DNA of 64,000 bases from Thiocapsa marina 5811. Lineage in GTDB: Bacteria > Pseudomonadota > Gammaproteobacteria > Chromatiales > Chromatiaceae. Under the pieces are notes generated by a model. It was not told the origin of the DNA. It saw only the letters and a list, made by a program, of their open reading frames with translations, and searched no databases. Both the position numbers and the translations under genes were made by a program. This document shows positions 45,501-54,371 of this stretch, in pieces. The DNA lies in NCBI RefSeq assembly GCF_000223985.1, contig NZ_AFWV01000006.1:1-64000 (forward strand). Direction: 5' to 3'. Position 1 is the stretch's first letter; every line of letters starts with the position of its first letter.

Positions 45501-47400
45501 ACTCGCCGACACTATGACCGATCATAACGTCGGGACGGACACCGAGGCTCCCCAAATATCGCGCCAACGCGAATCCGATGGCGAACAATGCAGGCTGCGT
45601 ATAACGGGTTTGCTCGAGCAGCCCGGCCGCTCGATCCTCTGACTCCGCGGCGATCGTCAGCTCGCGTAGATCGATATCGAGCTCGCGGTCCGCTACCAGA
45701 AAACATTCATCCATCGCCGCCCGAAACGCCGGTTGACGACGGTAGAGCTCAGCGCCCATCCCGGGGCGCTGCGCCCCTTGGCCGGGAAACGCAAAGGCCA
45801 GCCTTCCCGGCGGCGAATCTGCACGCCCGACGACGACACGCGGGCCCCGACCGGATCGAAGCGCACGGACCATCTCGACGGCGTCTTCCGCCACAGCCGC
45901 AAGCCGATAGTCGTAGAAAGATCGACCGACGGCCAATGTGTAGGCGACGTCACCGAGATTCGGCGGCAGCCGATCCTCCAAGCGCTCCGCCAGCGCACGC
46001 GCCGATTGTTCTGGACCGGCTTGGTGGCGGGCGCTGAGGAGCGCCACAGGCACCGCCGTGTCTGCGTCGCTCGGGGTGAGCAGCGGCGCCTGCTCGATGA
46101 TGACGTGCGCGTTGGTACCGCCGACGCCGAACGAGCTGACGGCGCCGCGTCGGGGTGATTGCTCCGAGATCCAGGCATGGGTCTCGGCCGAGACACGAAA
46201 CCGGGTGCGTTCAAGGTTCAGAGCTGGATTGGGCTCACGAAAATGCAGGGTGCCCGGAATAACGCCCTGCTCTACGGCGAGCGCGACCTTAATCAACCCC
46301 GCGGTTCCCGCCGCATGGATCATGTGGCCGACATTGCTCTTGAGGGCGCCCAGCACGCAGGATCCCGGCCCCGCAGTTGCAGAGCGCTCGTAGACTTGGC
46401 TCAGGGCCTCAACCTCGATGGGATCGCCCAAGGGTGTTGCCGTTCCGTGCGTTTCGATGAAGGTGACGCTGTCCGGGTCGAGGTTCGCGGCGGCAAGCGC
46501 GGTTGCAATGACCTCGGCTTGGCCGGTCACGCTAGGCGCCGTAAAGCTCATCTTATCGGAGCCGTCGTTGTTGATGGCCGCGCCGCGGATCACTGCATAG
46601 ATGTGGTCGCGATCCGCGACAGCGTCTTCAAGACGCTTCAGTAGCACCAGCGCGGCGCCCTCGTTGAAGGTCGTACCGGTGCTGGACGCATCGAACGTGC
46701 GGGTATGCCCGTCCTTGGACAGCATTCCACCCTCTTGGTACATGTAACCCCGACGCTGCGGCAGGCTCACCGAGGCTCCGCCGGCGAGCGCCATCTCGCA
46801 CTCGTAGCTTAAGAGGCTCTTGACGGCCTCCGAGACAGCAACTAGCCCGGTCGAGCATGCGGTGAACAGGCTGACACTGGGTCCCTTGAAGTTGAGTTTA
46901 TAAGCGATCCTGGTCGCCGGAAAATCGGCCTCGTTCGCCAACGCGGCGTTGAACTCGCCGTAACGGTCCAACAGCGAGGGGTTGCTCGCCAGGTTGAGCT
47001 CCATGTAACGGTTCCAGTTGGTCCCGACATAGACCGCAATCTTCTCGGGCCGACGATCAGAGCCGTAACCCGCATCTTCAAGCGCTGCCCAAGCGAGCTC
47101 AAGCAAGATGCGCTGCTGCGGATCGAGCATCCTGGCCTCGGCCGGCGGGATACCGAAAAACGACGCGTCGAAAAATTCGACACCGTCCAGGAGTCCCTTT
47201 GCCCGGACATAGCTCGGGTCGTCTACAGGGTATGCGCTGTCGCGATCCAGCTCCTCGGGCGAGAAGAATGTGATGGATTCCTGGCACTCCAGCAGATTCC
47301 GCCAGAACTGGCGCGCATCGGACGCGCCGGGAAAGCGCCCGGACATACCGATAATTGCAATTGAATCAGGCGGTAAGATGTCATTCCGATTCTGAGACAT
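42529..47400 (-). CDS. PKS module KS-AT-ACP fused to an aminotransferase
   Basis: A 1623-residue hybrid. The ketosynthase (about 11-440) has Cys182 in TACSTG, His318 in ETHGTA and His359 in SNVGHM. The acyltransferase (about 535-850) has GHSVGE (Ser630) and HAFH (727-730), which favours malonyl-CoA. The ACP (about 925-995) has Ser956 in LGFDSLFM. After a Pro/Ala/Ser linker, a class III PLP aminotransferase of the glutamate-semialdehyde type (about 1160-1565) has FDEVVTGFR (Asp1378) and PLP Lys1406 in TYGKVAGG. No reductive domains. The order matches McyE/MycA-type modules, in which a beta-keto chain becomes a beta-amino chain. It lies 42 bp before the glycine NRPS. Confidence 0.92.
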   Translation of the reverse strand: MSQNRNDILPPDSIAIIGMSGRFPGASDARQFWRNLLECQESITFFSPEELDRDSAYPVDDPSYVRAKGLLDGVEFFDASFFGIPPAEARMLDPQQRILLELAWAALEDAGYGSDRRPEKIAVYVGTNWNRYMELNLASNPSLLDRYGEFNAALANEADFPATRIAYKLNFKGPSVSLFTACSTGLVAVSEAVKSLLSYECEMALAGGASVSLPQRRGYMYQEGGMLSKDGHTRTFDASSTGTTFNEGAALVLLKRLEDAVADRDHIYAVIRGAAINNDGSDKMSFTAPSVTGQAEVIATALAAANLDPDSVTFIETHGTATPLGDPIEVEALSQVYERSATAGPGSCVLGALKSNVGHMIHAAGTAGLIKVALAVEQGVIPGTLHFREPNPALNLERTRFRVSAETHAWISEQSPRRGAVSSFGVGGTNAHVIIEQAPLLTPSDADTAVPVALLSARHQAGPEQSARALAERLEDRLPPNLGDVAYTLAVGRSFYDYRLAAVAEDAVEMVRALRSGRGPRVVVGRADSPPGRLAFAFPGQGAQRPGMGAELYRRQPAFRAAMDECFLVADRELDIDLRELTIAAESEDRAAGLLEQTRYTQPALFAIGFALARYLGSLGVRPDVMIGHSVGEFVAAALAEVMTPSDAMRLIIERGRLMYAMPAGAMLAVGLGEADAAVAGAELGLSIAASNAPDLTVLAGRPEQVDAAERKLDARGIRCTRLRTSHAFHSEMMDPAVEALGEVLSRVVLRPPQIPIVSTVTGEMLTDEQAVSPRYWQSQLRVPVRFAHALETLLAVGRCGMIELGPGGTLTSLAERQSDGGHVFAAALGTRGVSEPESVMVALARLWVNGADLDWAGMFEGETRARVSLPTYPFERQRHWIDPGYPTPERSDQQAPVVPAEPAGAAVTESPEMLNTQEHDARILERVIELFEDVSGMDLRKSDTGQSFMALGFDSLFMTQISAAINREFAVPVSFRQLSGDLDSLQALARHLAGLIPPEATPVTVPPPTPLPVPPTASVAASVPASVSPSPGGFLQSGTQLEVLVSEQLRLMGRQLELLAGGQSAAVPAATMTTAPSVANLGTRSEGLAIKAPDIDPDSLYPGKLPRDPDDDRPTGVGSWDDLDPRRQAALRTFIQEHGARTAASKAHIARYREHHADPRTAAGFHRVWKEIVYPIVCERSSGARLWDLDGNEYIDLLNGFGPNFLGHSHPEVTEAIGREMSRGFEIGPQQRLAGETAELVCELTGMDRASFVCTGSEAVQAAIRCARTYTQRDKIVMFRGDYHGNFDEVLVRGLASGGYLKTLASAPGIPRESVANVIVLEYGHDSALSIIEEIGDQVAAVLVEPVQSRRPELQPREFLHRLRSITQSKGALLIFDEVVTGFRCHPGGAQAHFGVRADLATYGKVAGGNLPLGIVAGRRAVMDTFDGGTWAYGDDSSPEAGVTFFAGTFVRQPFAIAASHAMLNILKREGPQLQRRVSMTTEGFVARVNTLFKNYDIPFEMPCFTSIMYLRNRDKSELGSLLWYYLRHHGVFALEGFPTYMTASHTPDDIDRLVEGFRLSIERMIADGMLHSAKVTQAEEGIPASTLRPPVPGARLGKDPRGNPAWYAPDPDRPGAYLLIT

Positions 47401-47719
47401 ATTGAATTCGCGTCATCCTTAAGTCGTTTTCCGACATCCGACATGATAGACGATGCCTTGACCAACACCTTTACTTCCAGCGTTACCGAGGCGGTCATAC
47501 CATCGCCGCCAGAAGGCACCAAGCAGCGCCACTTCGACCGCAATTTCTAGCCACGGAGGCTGCAGCCGCGTTGAGCGCATCTCTTGTCGTCTCGAACCCA
47601 TCTCCCAGGCTTCGAACGCTACGACGGGCCAAACCGGAGGGATTCGTCACCATCGCCGATGGCTTGCATCCGGCTGGCCTACTGTCAATGCTACCAATCC
47701 ATCGCTCAACGCTGCCAAT
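47401..47719. other. Intergenic gap in the PKS/NRPS cluster
   Basis: 319 bp between the A-PCP gene and the PKS gene. No gene seen; the PKS gene could have its own promoter here. Confidence 0.4.
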
Positions 47720-49609
47720 CTATCGCTTGCCACGGCGACGCTCGCGCGCCTCTCGTGCACGGGCCGCTCGGCGCTCGGCCGCCTCCAAATGTGAAGAACC
47801 AGTCGCGCCTGCGAGGTACGCTGCAAGTCGATCGACGGAAGGGAACTCGAACAACTTGATCACGGGTATCGGTCTGTCGAGCTCACGACTCAGTCGAGCC
47901 GCCACTTGGAGGGTACCGAGAGATGTTCCACCGACTTCGAAAAAGCTATCTGTCCTTGAAAACCGGCTGCCGGACGGCAGCACGAGACGCCACAAACCTT
48001 CGATAAGGTCGGGAACCGTCGACCAAGACAACTGCGCATCCATTAAGGAGCCGTGCCCATCCATCGGGGCAGGCATATCGCCCTCGAACGGGTTCGGCAG
48101 GCGGGATTCATCCAGCTTGCCGTTCTGGTTGAGCGGCATGTATGCCAGCCGTTCCACCCTCGAAGGAACGACTGCCGCAGGAAGTTTTCGGGCCAAAAGA
48201 TCTTGCAAATCATCAACGTCGACACCGTCGGCAAGGTAGTAGGCTACGAGATGTTTATCGCCGCTACCGTCCAGCTGCACCCGCACCTTCGCGTCGGTCA
48301 CTCTAGGGTGAGACAACAAGAGATTCTCGATCTCACCGAGCTCGATGCGATTGCCGCGGATCTTGACCTGAGTGTCATTGCGCCCGAGGTAGTCGAGCAG
48401 TCCATCGCCGAGGTCCTTAACCAAATCACCGGTCTTGTACATCAGATGGCCTGGCTCACCGATGAAGGGGTCCGGAACGAAGCGCTCGGCCGTGAGCTCG
48501 GGCTTGTTAAGATAACCCTGAGCGACACCGTAGCCCCCGACGAAGAGTTCACCCACCTCTCCCGGCCTCACGGGCTCGCCCGTCTCGTTAAGTACGTAGG
48601 TCGTGGTTCCCGCGATAGCCCGCCCGATAGGAATCGACGTCCAGTGATCCGGTATCGGCCGGGGAATTTTGTAGCAGGTACTGATATGGTTCTCGGTTGG
48701 CCCGTAGGCATTAAAGAGCACTAGATTGGGCAAAGCGGCCTGGGCCAACCGGATATGAGGCGCAGACAGCGCTTCGCCTCCGACGAAGATCGCCTCGATT
48801 CCCGAGAGCACTGTGGGATCGATGCTGACAATACTGTTGAAGAGTGAAGTCGTAAGCCAGGTTGTTGTAACCCGATAGCGCTGGATGACTTCCCGAAGCA
48901 GCTCAAGGTCAGGGACCCCGTGCTGTGGGAAAAGGACGCTCTGCCCACCGTGCAGCAAACCGCCGAAGAGTTCGAGAATGGAGACATCGAAAGTCAATGC
49001 ACTGAGCTGCAGGAACACCCGACCCGAGTTGAACTCGTAATAGTCCGCATCACACAGGAGCCTGATCAGGCTCCGATGCGGCAGAACAACCCCCTTGGGG
49101 GTTCCCGTCGAACCGGAGGTGTACATCACGCAGGCAGGTCGCTCGGGATCGCTTTCGGGAACGCCAATGGAGCCGGTATCGTGAGCGAACGATTCCGGCA
49201 TTAATCGATAGGTTTCCCCCGCGAAGTCTATTTCCATCGAACGATCCACCAGCACCAGTCCCGGTGAGGCGTCCTGAAGCATGTAGGCAATCCGGTCTCT
49301 CGGGAAACGAGGATCGATCGGTAGATACGCAGCTCCGAGCAGCATCGCGCCAAGATAGGATGCGACGGTCTCAAGTTGTCGGTCCGCAATGACCGCGACG
49401 ATATCCCCGGCACCGACGCCACGGGCCTCGAACTGCGCCGCAGCCGATATGGCGCGATCTCTGAGCTCCCGATATGTCAAGCTCGTGGGCGCAGCGGGAT
49501 CAGCGAAAACCAAAGCCGCCTTATCCGGAAAATCCGCCGCTGCCCGTTCGAACATGTCCCATAACGTAACGGCCGCGGGGACTGTGCACGTGAAGTTGTG
49601 TATTGGCAT
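47720..49609 (-). CDS. Free-standing NRPS adenylation-PCP protein
   Basis: A 629-residue loading protein. The adenylation domain (residues 15-510) has YTSGSTGTPKG, FNAYGPTENHI, YKTGDLVKD and NQNGKLDESRL. Pocket residues by position are Asp208, Val209, Leu212, Trp251, Phe275, Gly277, Ala301, Ile309 and Ser310; Asp208 indicates an alpha-amino acid, but I do not recognise the code. The PCP (about 530-600) carries Ser563 in VGGTSLGTL. A very basic Arg-rich tail follows. No C domain is present, so it probably loads the first residue and passes it to the KS of the PKS encoded just downstream. Confidence 0.9.
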   Translation of the reverse strand: MPIHNFTCTVPAAVTLWDMFERAAADFPDKAALVFADPAAPTSLTYRELRDRAISAAAQFEARGVGAGDIVAVIADRQLETVASYLGAMLLGAAYLPIDPRFPRDRIAYMLQDASPGLVLVDRSMEIDFAGETYRLMPESFAHDTGSIGVPESDPERPACVMYTSGSTGTPKGVVLPHRSLIRLLCDADYYEFNSGRVFLQLSALTFDVSILELFGGLLHGGQSVLFPQHGVPDLELLREVIQRYRVTTTWLTTSLFNSIVSIDPTVLSGIEAIFVGGEALSAPHIRLAQAALPNLVLFNAYGPTENHISTCYKIPRPIPDHWTSIPIGRAIAGTTTYVLNETGEPVRPGEVGELFVGGYGVAQGYLNKPELTAERFVPDPFIGEPGHLMYKTGDLVKDLGDGLLDYLGRNDTQVKIRGNRIELGEIENLLLSHPRVTDAKVRVQLDGSGDKHLVAYYLADGVDVDDLQDLLARKLPAAVVPSRVERLAYMPLNQNGKLDESRLPNPFEGDMPAPMDGHGSLMDAQLSWSTVPDLIEGLWRLVLPSGSRFSRTDSFFEVGGTSLGTLQVAARLSRELDRPIPVIKLFEFPSVDRLAAYLAGATGSSHLEAAERRAARAREARERRRGKR

Positions 49610-49689
49610 ACCGTTTAGGTGTATCCAGTTGCAACAGGTTGAAACGAACCGATCCCGTCGCCGTTGCGATAAGCTCCAAGGTCATCTTC

Positions 49690-50060
49690 CGAGGTATCAA
49701 AGGGTAGGCAAGTCCCGACAACCTCGCAGATAAACGGCGATGACTTCCACCTGTCCATCCGAAATCGCCACAAGACTAAACCCTTGCCGGCCAACTCGCT
49801 CGACGAGTTGCCCCGGCAGCGGAACAAACCGCTGTCGCAAGACACGATATGGCCGCCTCGACGAGACAGTCGGATCCGCAAAGACCAAAGCCGCGCGATC
49901 CGGATAACGTTCCGAGACATGCTCGAAGAAGTTCCAGAGCGTGACCGGGTTGGTGTCCAGCAACGAAGCGTTTTCATAGACAGATTTCGACGGTCTGCCA
50001 GGATGATCGCCTTTTCGCCACGGGCGACCGAGCGGCGCCAGCAGTTGCCGAAAGGCCACC
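49690..50060 (-). pseudogene. Remnant of a second adenylation-domain gene
   Basis: The frame reads NPVTLWNFFEHVSERYPDRA, ALVFADPTVSSRRPYRVLRQ, and SLVAISDGQVEVIAVYLRG. This closely matches the N-terminus of the A-PCP protein just downstream (AAVTLWDMFERAAADFPDKA, ALVFADP, IVAVIADRQLETVASYLGA). After about 90 residues the match ends, with no core motifs. It appears to be the stump of a duplicated A-domain gene or of a recombination between two. Confidence 0.7.
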
Positions 50061-50540
50061 GGAAACGTCGCCCGCTGGCCAGCGATTCAATCGAACCGCC
50101 GACGAGAGAGTAAGCTATTGGGGGTCCGAGCCGACGTTTGGCAGAGCCAGATCAACGACCGACCCGCCATCAACAATATGGCATTAGCAAACAACGAGCC
50201 GGTTCTTCGAAGCACCCAGGAACGTTCGGGTCGCCCGCTTCGCCAAGCAACACCGACGTGTACAAACGCGCTGCTTCACCGACCAGATCCTTCGCAAGTC
50301 GGGGAAACCGAACCCGATCGAGCCCCAGGAAGGCCGATCTGGCGTCGTCGTGTTCAAAACTAGTGAAGACACGATGCCTGGCTGGCTATGCCCTCGCAAC
50401 CAATCACCGCTTCAAAACCGCCGGATCCTCGCGCTGCTACTTTAGGATACTCCACGCAAAAAATGTCAAATTGTTACATTTGTCAAAAAACAAGAGCCTT
50501 CAGCGTCAGGCGCTGACTCGGGCTGTCTCCGGCCCACGGG
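50061..50540. other. Intergenic, nothing recognised
   Basis: No coding signal in any frame that I can support. It is locally AT-rich at 50440-50490. Confidence 0.4.
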
Positions 50541-50544
50541 CGGG

Positions 50545-50790
50545 TGCGCACAACGCTCGGTGCGGCGCCTATGCCTGCGCCAGCAGCTCGGCCCGGCCGG
50601 CGGCGGCGATTGGCGGCCGTTGAGGTACTTCACCAGCGCGCGAGAGCAGCCGGCACCGGAAGCAGCAGCGTGCGGCTGCTGATCGCCGCGGTATGCCGGC
50701 CCGGATCGGCTAGCCGCAGGAACAGGCTCGACGAACTTGTAGGTCCTCCATCCTCACCCCCTCTGGCGCGCGATCAAGAGGATTACCGCA
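50545..50790 (-). pseudogene. Remnant of the same YREK-type transposase as at 28.9-29.5 kb
   Basis: The minus strand reads SLFLRLADPGRHTAAISSRT, then LLLPVPA, then CSRALVKYLNGRQSPPP. These align with NWWSLFVRLADPHWHTEAIT, SRPLLLSAP and MLSRALVR-LNGRQLQPP of the pseudogene at 28881-29540, with a large internal deletion. Only the last 60 or so residues can be traced. Confidence 0.6.
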
Positions 50791-51113
50791 TGTTGCCATG
50801 CTCTGCTAGATCACCTCGCCGAACTGCGCGCCACGACCATCCTGAACCTCGTAACGGGTGCCGATACCTTAACGACGACCGGATAGCCTCCATACGATGC
50901 CGGTCTCCCGCGAGGCGGACCACCGGGGCGCAACGGGTAGGCCGACCGAGCCTAAAACTCTGTGCCGAGACCCTGCGGCGGATCCGTCGTGCCGTCGACG
51001 CCATTCCCCGTGCCGCGCACGATCCGGACCGGACTGACCCCTATTCCTACTACGCGCAGCTTGGCCCGCAGCCATGGAGGCAGCGATTCGTTTTTTGATT
51101 CGACCGCACGACG
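50791..51113. other. Intergenic, nothing recognised
   Basis: 323 bp after the end of the JmjC-like gene. It is read in arginine-rich spurious frames only. Confidence 0.4.
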
Positions 51114-52010
51114 TCACGAGGCCCGCTTGAAGCGCTCTTGCACGCTCAGGACGGGGCCGAGCGCGCGTAAATACGCCTGAGCCACCGCCCCCTTCGCAGG
51201 ATGTGAATCCGCGAACTTCCAGCGCACCTCTTCTCTAAACCGATTCCAATTCGAGCCGCAGAGCTGGTCAAGCGCGACAGAGATCGTCACGGATTTCGAG
51301 ACCGTCGTATGCCACCAGCCGTTCGGGATAAACATAGTCTCCCCTGGACCGACGACGAAAGACAGAACGGTCGCATTGGCGACGAGCGGGAACCGATCGA
51401 GATCCGGATGCTTGAGATCGCCCACCATCGACTTCCACGGGTCGTTCGGATCGGGATAAAGATACTGACCGTCCCAAGGCGGCACGACGATGAACTCCTT
51501 TTCGCCGACAAGTTGGTTGATCCAGGCGTGGAGCCCCATGTAATCGTAGTGGACGTACGGAAAGGATCCGCCTGGACTGCCGAAAAAGATCTCGTGCGTG
51601 GACGCACCGCAGAGAAAGGATTCCGGGATCCATCGATTACCGATTCGATCGGGCACCGAATACTTAATGCGAGGCCGAATGTATTCGAGAAGCTCGGGGA
51701 AATCTCTGTTCAGCAGCAATTTTCCGGGATAAGGTGCCGGGTTCTCCGGCGTGCTCGCATATAGTCTGTCGATGAACTCCGCGAGCGGATAGTGCTTGCC
51801 ATCAACTTCAATCTCGCGTTGCCCGAAACGGCTCCTGAAGAATTCTGGAGTAAATAGTTTCCGCGCAGGCCAGTGCGCGGTTGCGTCAGCCAACACAACT
51901 GGTTTAAGCGGGTAAAGGTGGTCCGTCCGGAATTCCTCTACTGTCATTCCGTACTTTTTCTCGACGACCATATCTCCGCTGCGTGCGATCTCGATCGTAC
52001 GTATTGCCAT
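51114..52010 (-). CDS. JmjC/cupin-type Fe(II) 2-oxoglutarate dioxygenase
   Basis: A 298-residue cytoplasmic protein of the Cupin_8/JmjC-like group. The N-terminal helix and KPVVLADATAHWPARKLF are typical. The facial triad is visible as His154 and Asp156 in PYVHYDYMG and His234 in IPNGWWHTT. WINQLVGEKEFIVVPPWD is the strand pair before the core. Relatives hydroxylate amino acid side chains, often in peptides or on carrier proteins. At the head of the NRPS/PKS run it is a good candidate tailoring hydroxylase, possibly acting on the residue loaded by the A-PCP protein. The ribosome binding site is weak. Confidence 0.82.
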   Translation of the reverse strand: MAIRTIEIARSGDMVVEKKYGMTVEEFRTDHLYPLKPVVLADATAHWPARKLFTPEFFRSRFGQREIEVDGKHYPLAEFIDRLYASTPENPAPYPGKLLLNRDFPELLEYIRPRIKYSVPDRIGNRWIPESFLCGASTHEIFFGSPGGSFPYVHYDYMGLHAWINQLVGEKEFIVVPPWDGQYLYPDPNDPWKSMVGDLKHPDLDRFPLVANATVLSFVVGPGETMFIPNGWWHTTVSKSVTISVALDQLCGSNWNRFREEVRWKFADSHPAKGAVAQAYLRALGPVLSVQERFKRAS

Positions 52011-52085
52011 GTCATTAATACTCTTTTCCCGAATGAGGTTACCTTGTCTATTTCGTCTTCCAAGTGCAGGGTTTCCTGCGACCTG

Positions 52086-52560
52086 CTATTCTCCTTGCCG
52101 AAGGTTGATCCAGTCTCTCGGAAAGTGCACCGGAGAAGCGTAACCGAGGTTGGAATAAAGACGCTTGCGTCTGAAGAACTCCTTCATGTAGTCGAAGGCG
52201 GTGGCCTCCATCAGGTCGCAGGTGTAGACGCGCTCCCTGGGAACCCGCTCGTTCTTTACCCTGTTGAACCCGCTCTCGCCCGGGCCGTTGTCCGAGCAGT
52301 TTCCCTTGCGACTCATCGAGCAGACCACAATCGAGACCAGACCTCGACCGCTTGGGGTGAAGTCATGCGCAAGAAGCTTCTCGGCTACCGTCCGGCTGAG
52401 CTTGGAGTCGATCGTAGCCTTGAGGCGGCGCTCGCGGCGGGCCCCGTATGCCGTGCTCGCGCAACATCGCCGAGAAGTCTAGTGCGCGAAGCTCATCCAT
52501 CATCCACGGATTGCCGTAAGCACCCTTGAGCTCGCCATGGATGGATTGGATCAGCGCCAA
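52086..52560 (-). pseudogene. IS3-family orfB (integrase core) pseudogene
   Basis: Reading from 52560, an upstream frame gives ALIQSIHGELKGAYGNPWMM then DELRALDF, as in the N-terminal part of IS3-type OrfB. After at least one frameshift, the second frame (52328-52086) gives MSRKGNCSDNGPGESGFNRV then KNERVPRERVYT, FDYMKEFFRRKRLYSNLGYA and SPVHF, which is the classical IS3 C-terminus (second Asp and Glu). The middle, with the first Asp, is missing. Confidence 0.82.
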
Positions 52561-52934
52561 GACCGTCCATCCGTCAGCGCCCGGCGATCCGGTGTCGGGC
52601 CGCCCTGCAGGGTCCGGTAGCCGCCGATAATCAAGTCGAGGACATCACAGAGCGCGTTCAGGGCGAAGCCGTTGCGATGCGCAGCGATCAAGGCACACCG
52701 CAGATCGCATCACTCGCGAAGTACACCGTCCCTTCCTCCGAGATGTCGACCTCGCGCTTTCGCCGCGGGTTCTCTGCGCACAGATACTACAACTCCATCG
52801 CCTCGGGCGTGACCTTCGCTGCGCCCGCACCGTCGATCGTAGTGGCCTTGAGCGCCTTCACACAATTGTGCGGGGTCTCGCGAGAAATCTCCGATCGCTT
52901 GCGTTAAACTCCGACTTCGCGCTCGGCCTGGAAT
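52561..52934. other. Debris upstream of the nucleotidyltransferase-like gene
   Basis: No gene recognised. A minus-strand frame around 52700-52870 reads ALKATTIDGAGAAKVTPEAM, a stop, then AENPRRKREVDISEEGTVYF; this looks like decayed coding sequence of unknown kind, possibly from another mobile element. Confidence 0.35.
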
Positions 52935-54191
52935 ATGTATATGCTGACACTGGATAGTATCAGAAAAAACGCAGAGTGGTCGGTCGTTATTACCTGCTTA
53001 AGGCAGCCCAGCGACAATGCCGAGGCCGACCGATGTCGTGAACTGCTCCATAGCGGCGTCGACTGGGAAGCCCTATTCGAATTCGCAAATCTACACGATT
53101 TGCTGCCCATGTTATTCTGGGGGCTCGACCGAATGTTCGCAGCCTACGTGCCGAGTGCCACGATGGAGTTGTTAAGCGATCACTTTCAAGCGAATCATCT
53201 AAGAAATCGCCTCGCGGCCGACGTCTTTCAAACCTGCCACAATATCCTTCGCTCCGAAAACATTCCGCATATTGTCTTTAAAGGTTTCGCCCTATCGAGC
53301 ACTGTCTACGAGCACCCGGCACTCCGACAATTTGGCGATATCGACTTGCTGCTACATCCTGATCACCTCGACCGAGCGTGCCACTTGTGCGAAGACATCG
53401 GTTACAGTCGAATCTATCCGCAATTTATGCTTCGCAACCCCCTAATTCAGCAGTTAAGCCCTAAACAGTTAATCGTCTACGAGAATTACTATCATGAGTT
53501 CACACTTCAAAGCCGGGACGAACTTATGCCTCTCGATCTTCATTGGCGGTGGTCGCCGCGCATGTACCCGTCCGACCCCGACCTCAGCACGGTTTGGAAC
53601 GAAGCCACTCCCCTCAGCTTTGGTGGCGTAAGTGCTTTGACATTGTCCGCTGAACACCAACTCTTAAACGTCTGCATTCACGCCGCGAGAGACCGATGGA
53701 AGCAATTGAAATGGGTTGTTGATATCGATCGTATCCTACGCTCCACAGGCGCATTTGATTGGGAACGACTTCAACACTTCGCAAAGGCCTCTCGCGCCGA
53801 AAGAATCCTCCGTATCGGCATCCAAGTAGCCCACCATCTTATAGAGACACCAATCCCTCCGGAGGCTCCGAAGTACGTGCGCAAAAAAGCGCGACAGAGG
53901 GATTTGGCGCCGGTACTTTCAGCCTTGTTTTTGCCTGAAAAACAACCGTCCCGCACCTTGAGATGTCTCGGAATCAATGAGGTATACTTCCGCATTCACG
54001 GAATGAGCTTGCACCAGATCCAATACTTTCTGCAAGCACTCATAATGCCACGTCCTGCCGATGAAGTGACATTCAACGTACCCTGGATTGATCAGCCGCT
54101 CTGGAAACTATATCGACCGGTCCGAGTAGTAAAAAGCTGCATCCGCCGGATGCATATTTCCCGCAACAATGGGGAAACGCAGAAGGATTGA
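52935..54191 (+). CDS. Nucleotidyltransferase family protein (NTP_transf_5-like)
   Basis: A 418-residue protein resembling the uncharacterised nucleotidyltransferase group NTP_transf_5. The hallmark is HIVFKGFALSSTVYEHPALR, then QFGDIDLLLHPDH (about residues 134-146), where the GDIDLL stands in for the catalytic Asp pair. DLHWRWSPRMYP and LLNVCIHAARDRWKQLKWVVDI are also usual in the group. Members are often found in exosortase, lasso-peptide and polysaccharide loci, with unknown target. It is the only plus-strand gene in this stretch and faces the GNAT gene. ATG 52935 or 52941 can both serve as start. Confidence 0.72.
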   Translation: MYMLTLDSIRKNAEWSVVITCLRQPSDNAEADRCRELLHSGVDWEALFEFANLHDLLPMLFWGLDRMFAAYVPSATMELLSDHFQANHLRNRLAADVFQTCHNILRSENIPHIVFKGFALSSTVYEHPALRQFGDIDLLLHPDHLDRACHLCEDIGYSRIYPQFMLRNPLIQQLSPKQLIVYENYYHEFTLQSRDELMPLDLHWRWSPRMYPSDPDLSTVWNEATPLSFGGVSALTLSAEHQLLNVCIHAARDRWKQLKWVVDIDRILRSTGAFDWERLQHFAKASRAERILRIGIQVAHHLIETPIPPEAPKYVRKKARQRDLAPVLSALFLPEKQPSRTLRCLGINEVYFRIHGMSLHQIQYFLQALIMPRPADEVTFNVPWIDQPLWKLYRPVRVVKSCIRRMHISRNNGETQKD

Positions 54192-54371
54192 TCAATTACG
54201 GACTCTAGGGCAGCCGATTCCATGGAACACCTAATGAGGCCGGATAGGCGTCGAAGGCAGATGCTTGGAATTCTGAGCCCCCGGAATTGCCACGTCGCAT
54301 CCCGTGCAATGATGGAGCGGCCTCGGAATTTCCACAGATCTTTGTCCCCTCACGCGGACTCTTGCTTGACA

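Noticed and set aside
50544-51098. 184-codon plus-strand frame
   Set aside because: Arginine-rich, no domain; the opposite strand carries traces of a transposase C-terminus.
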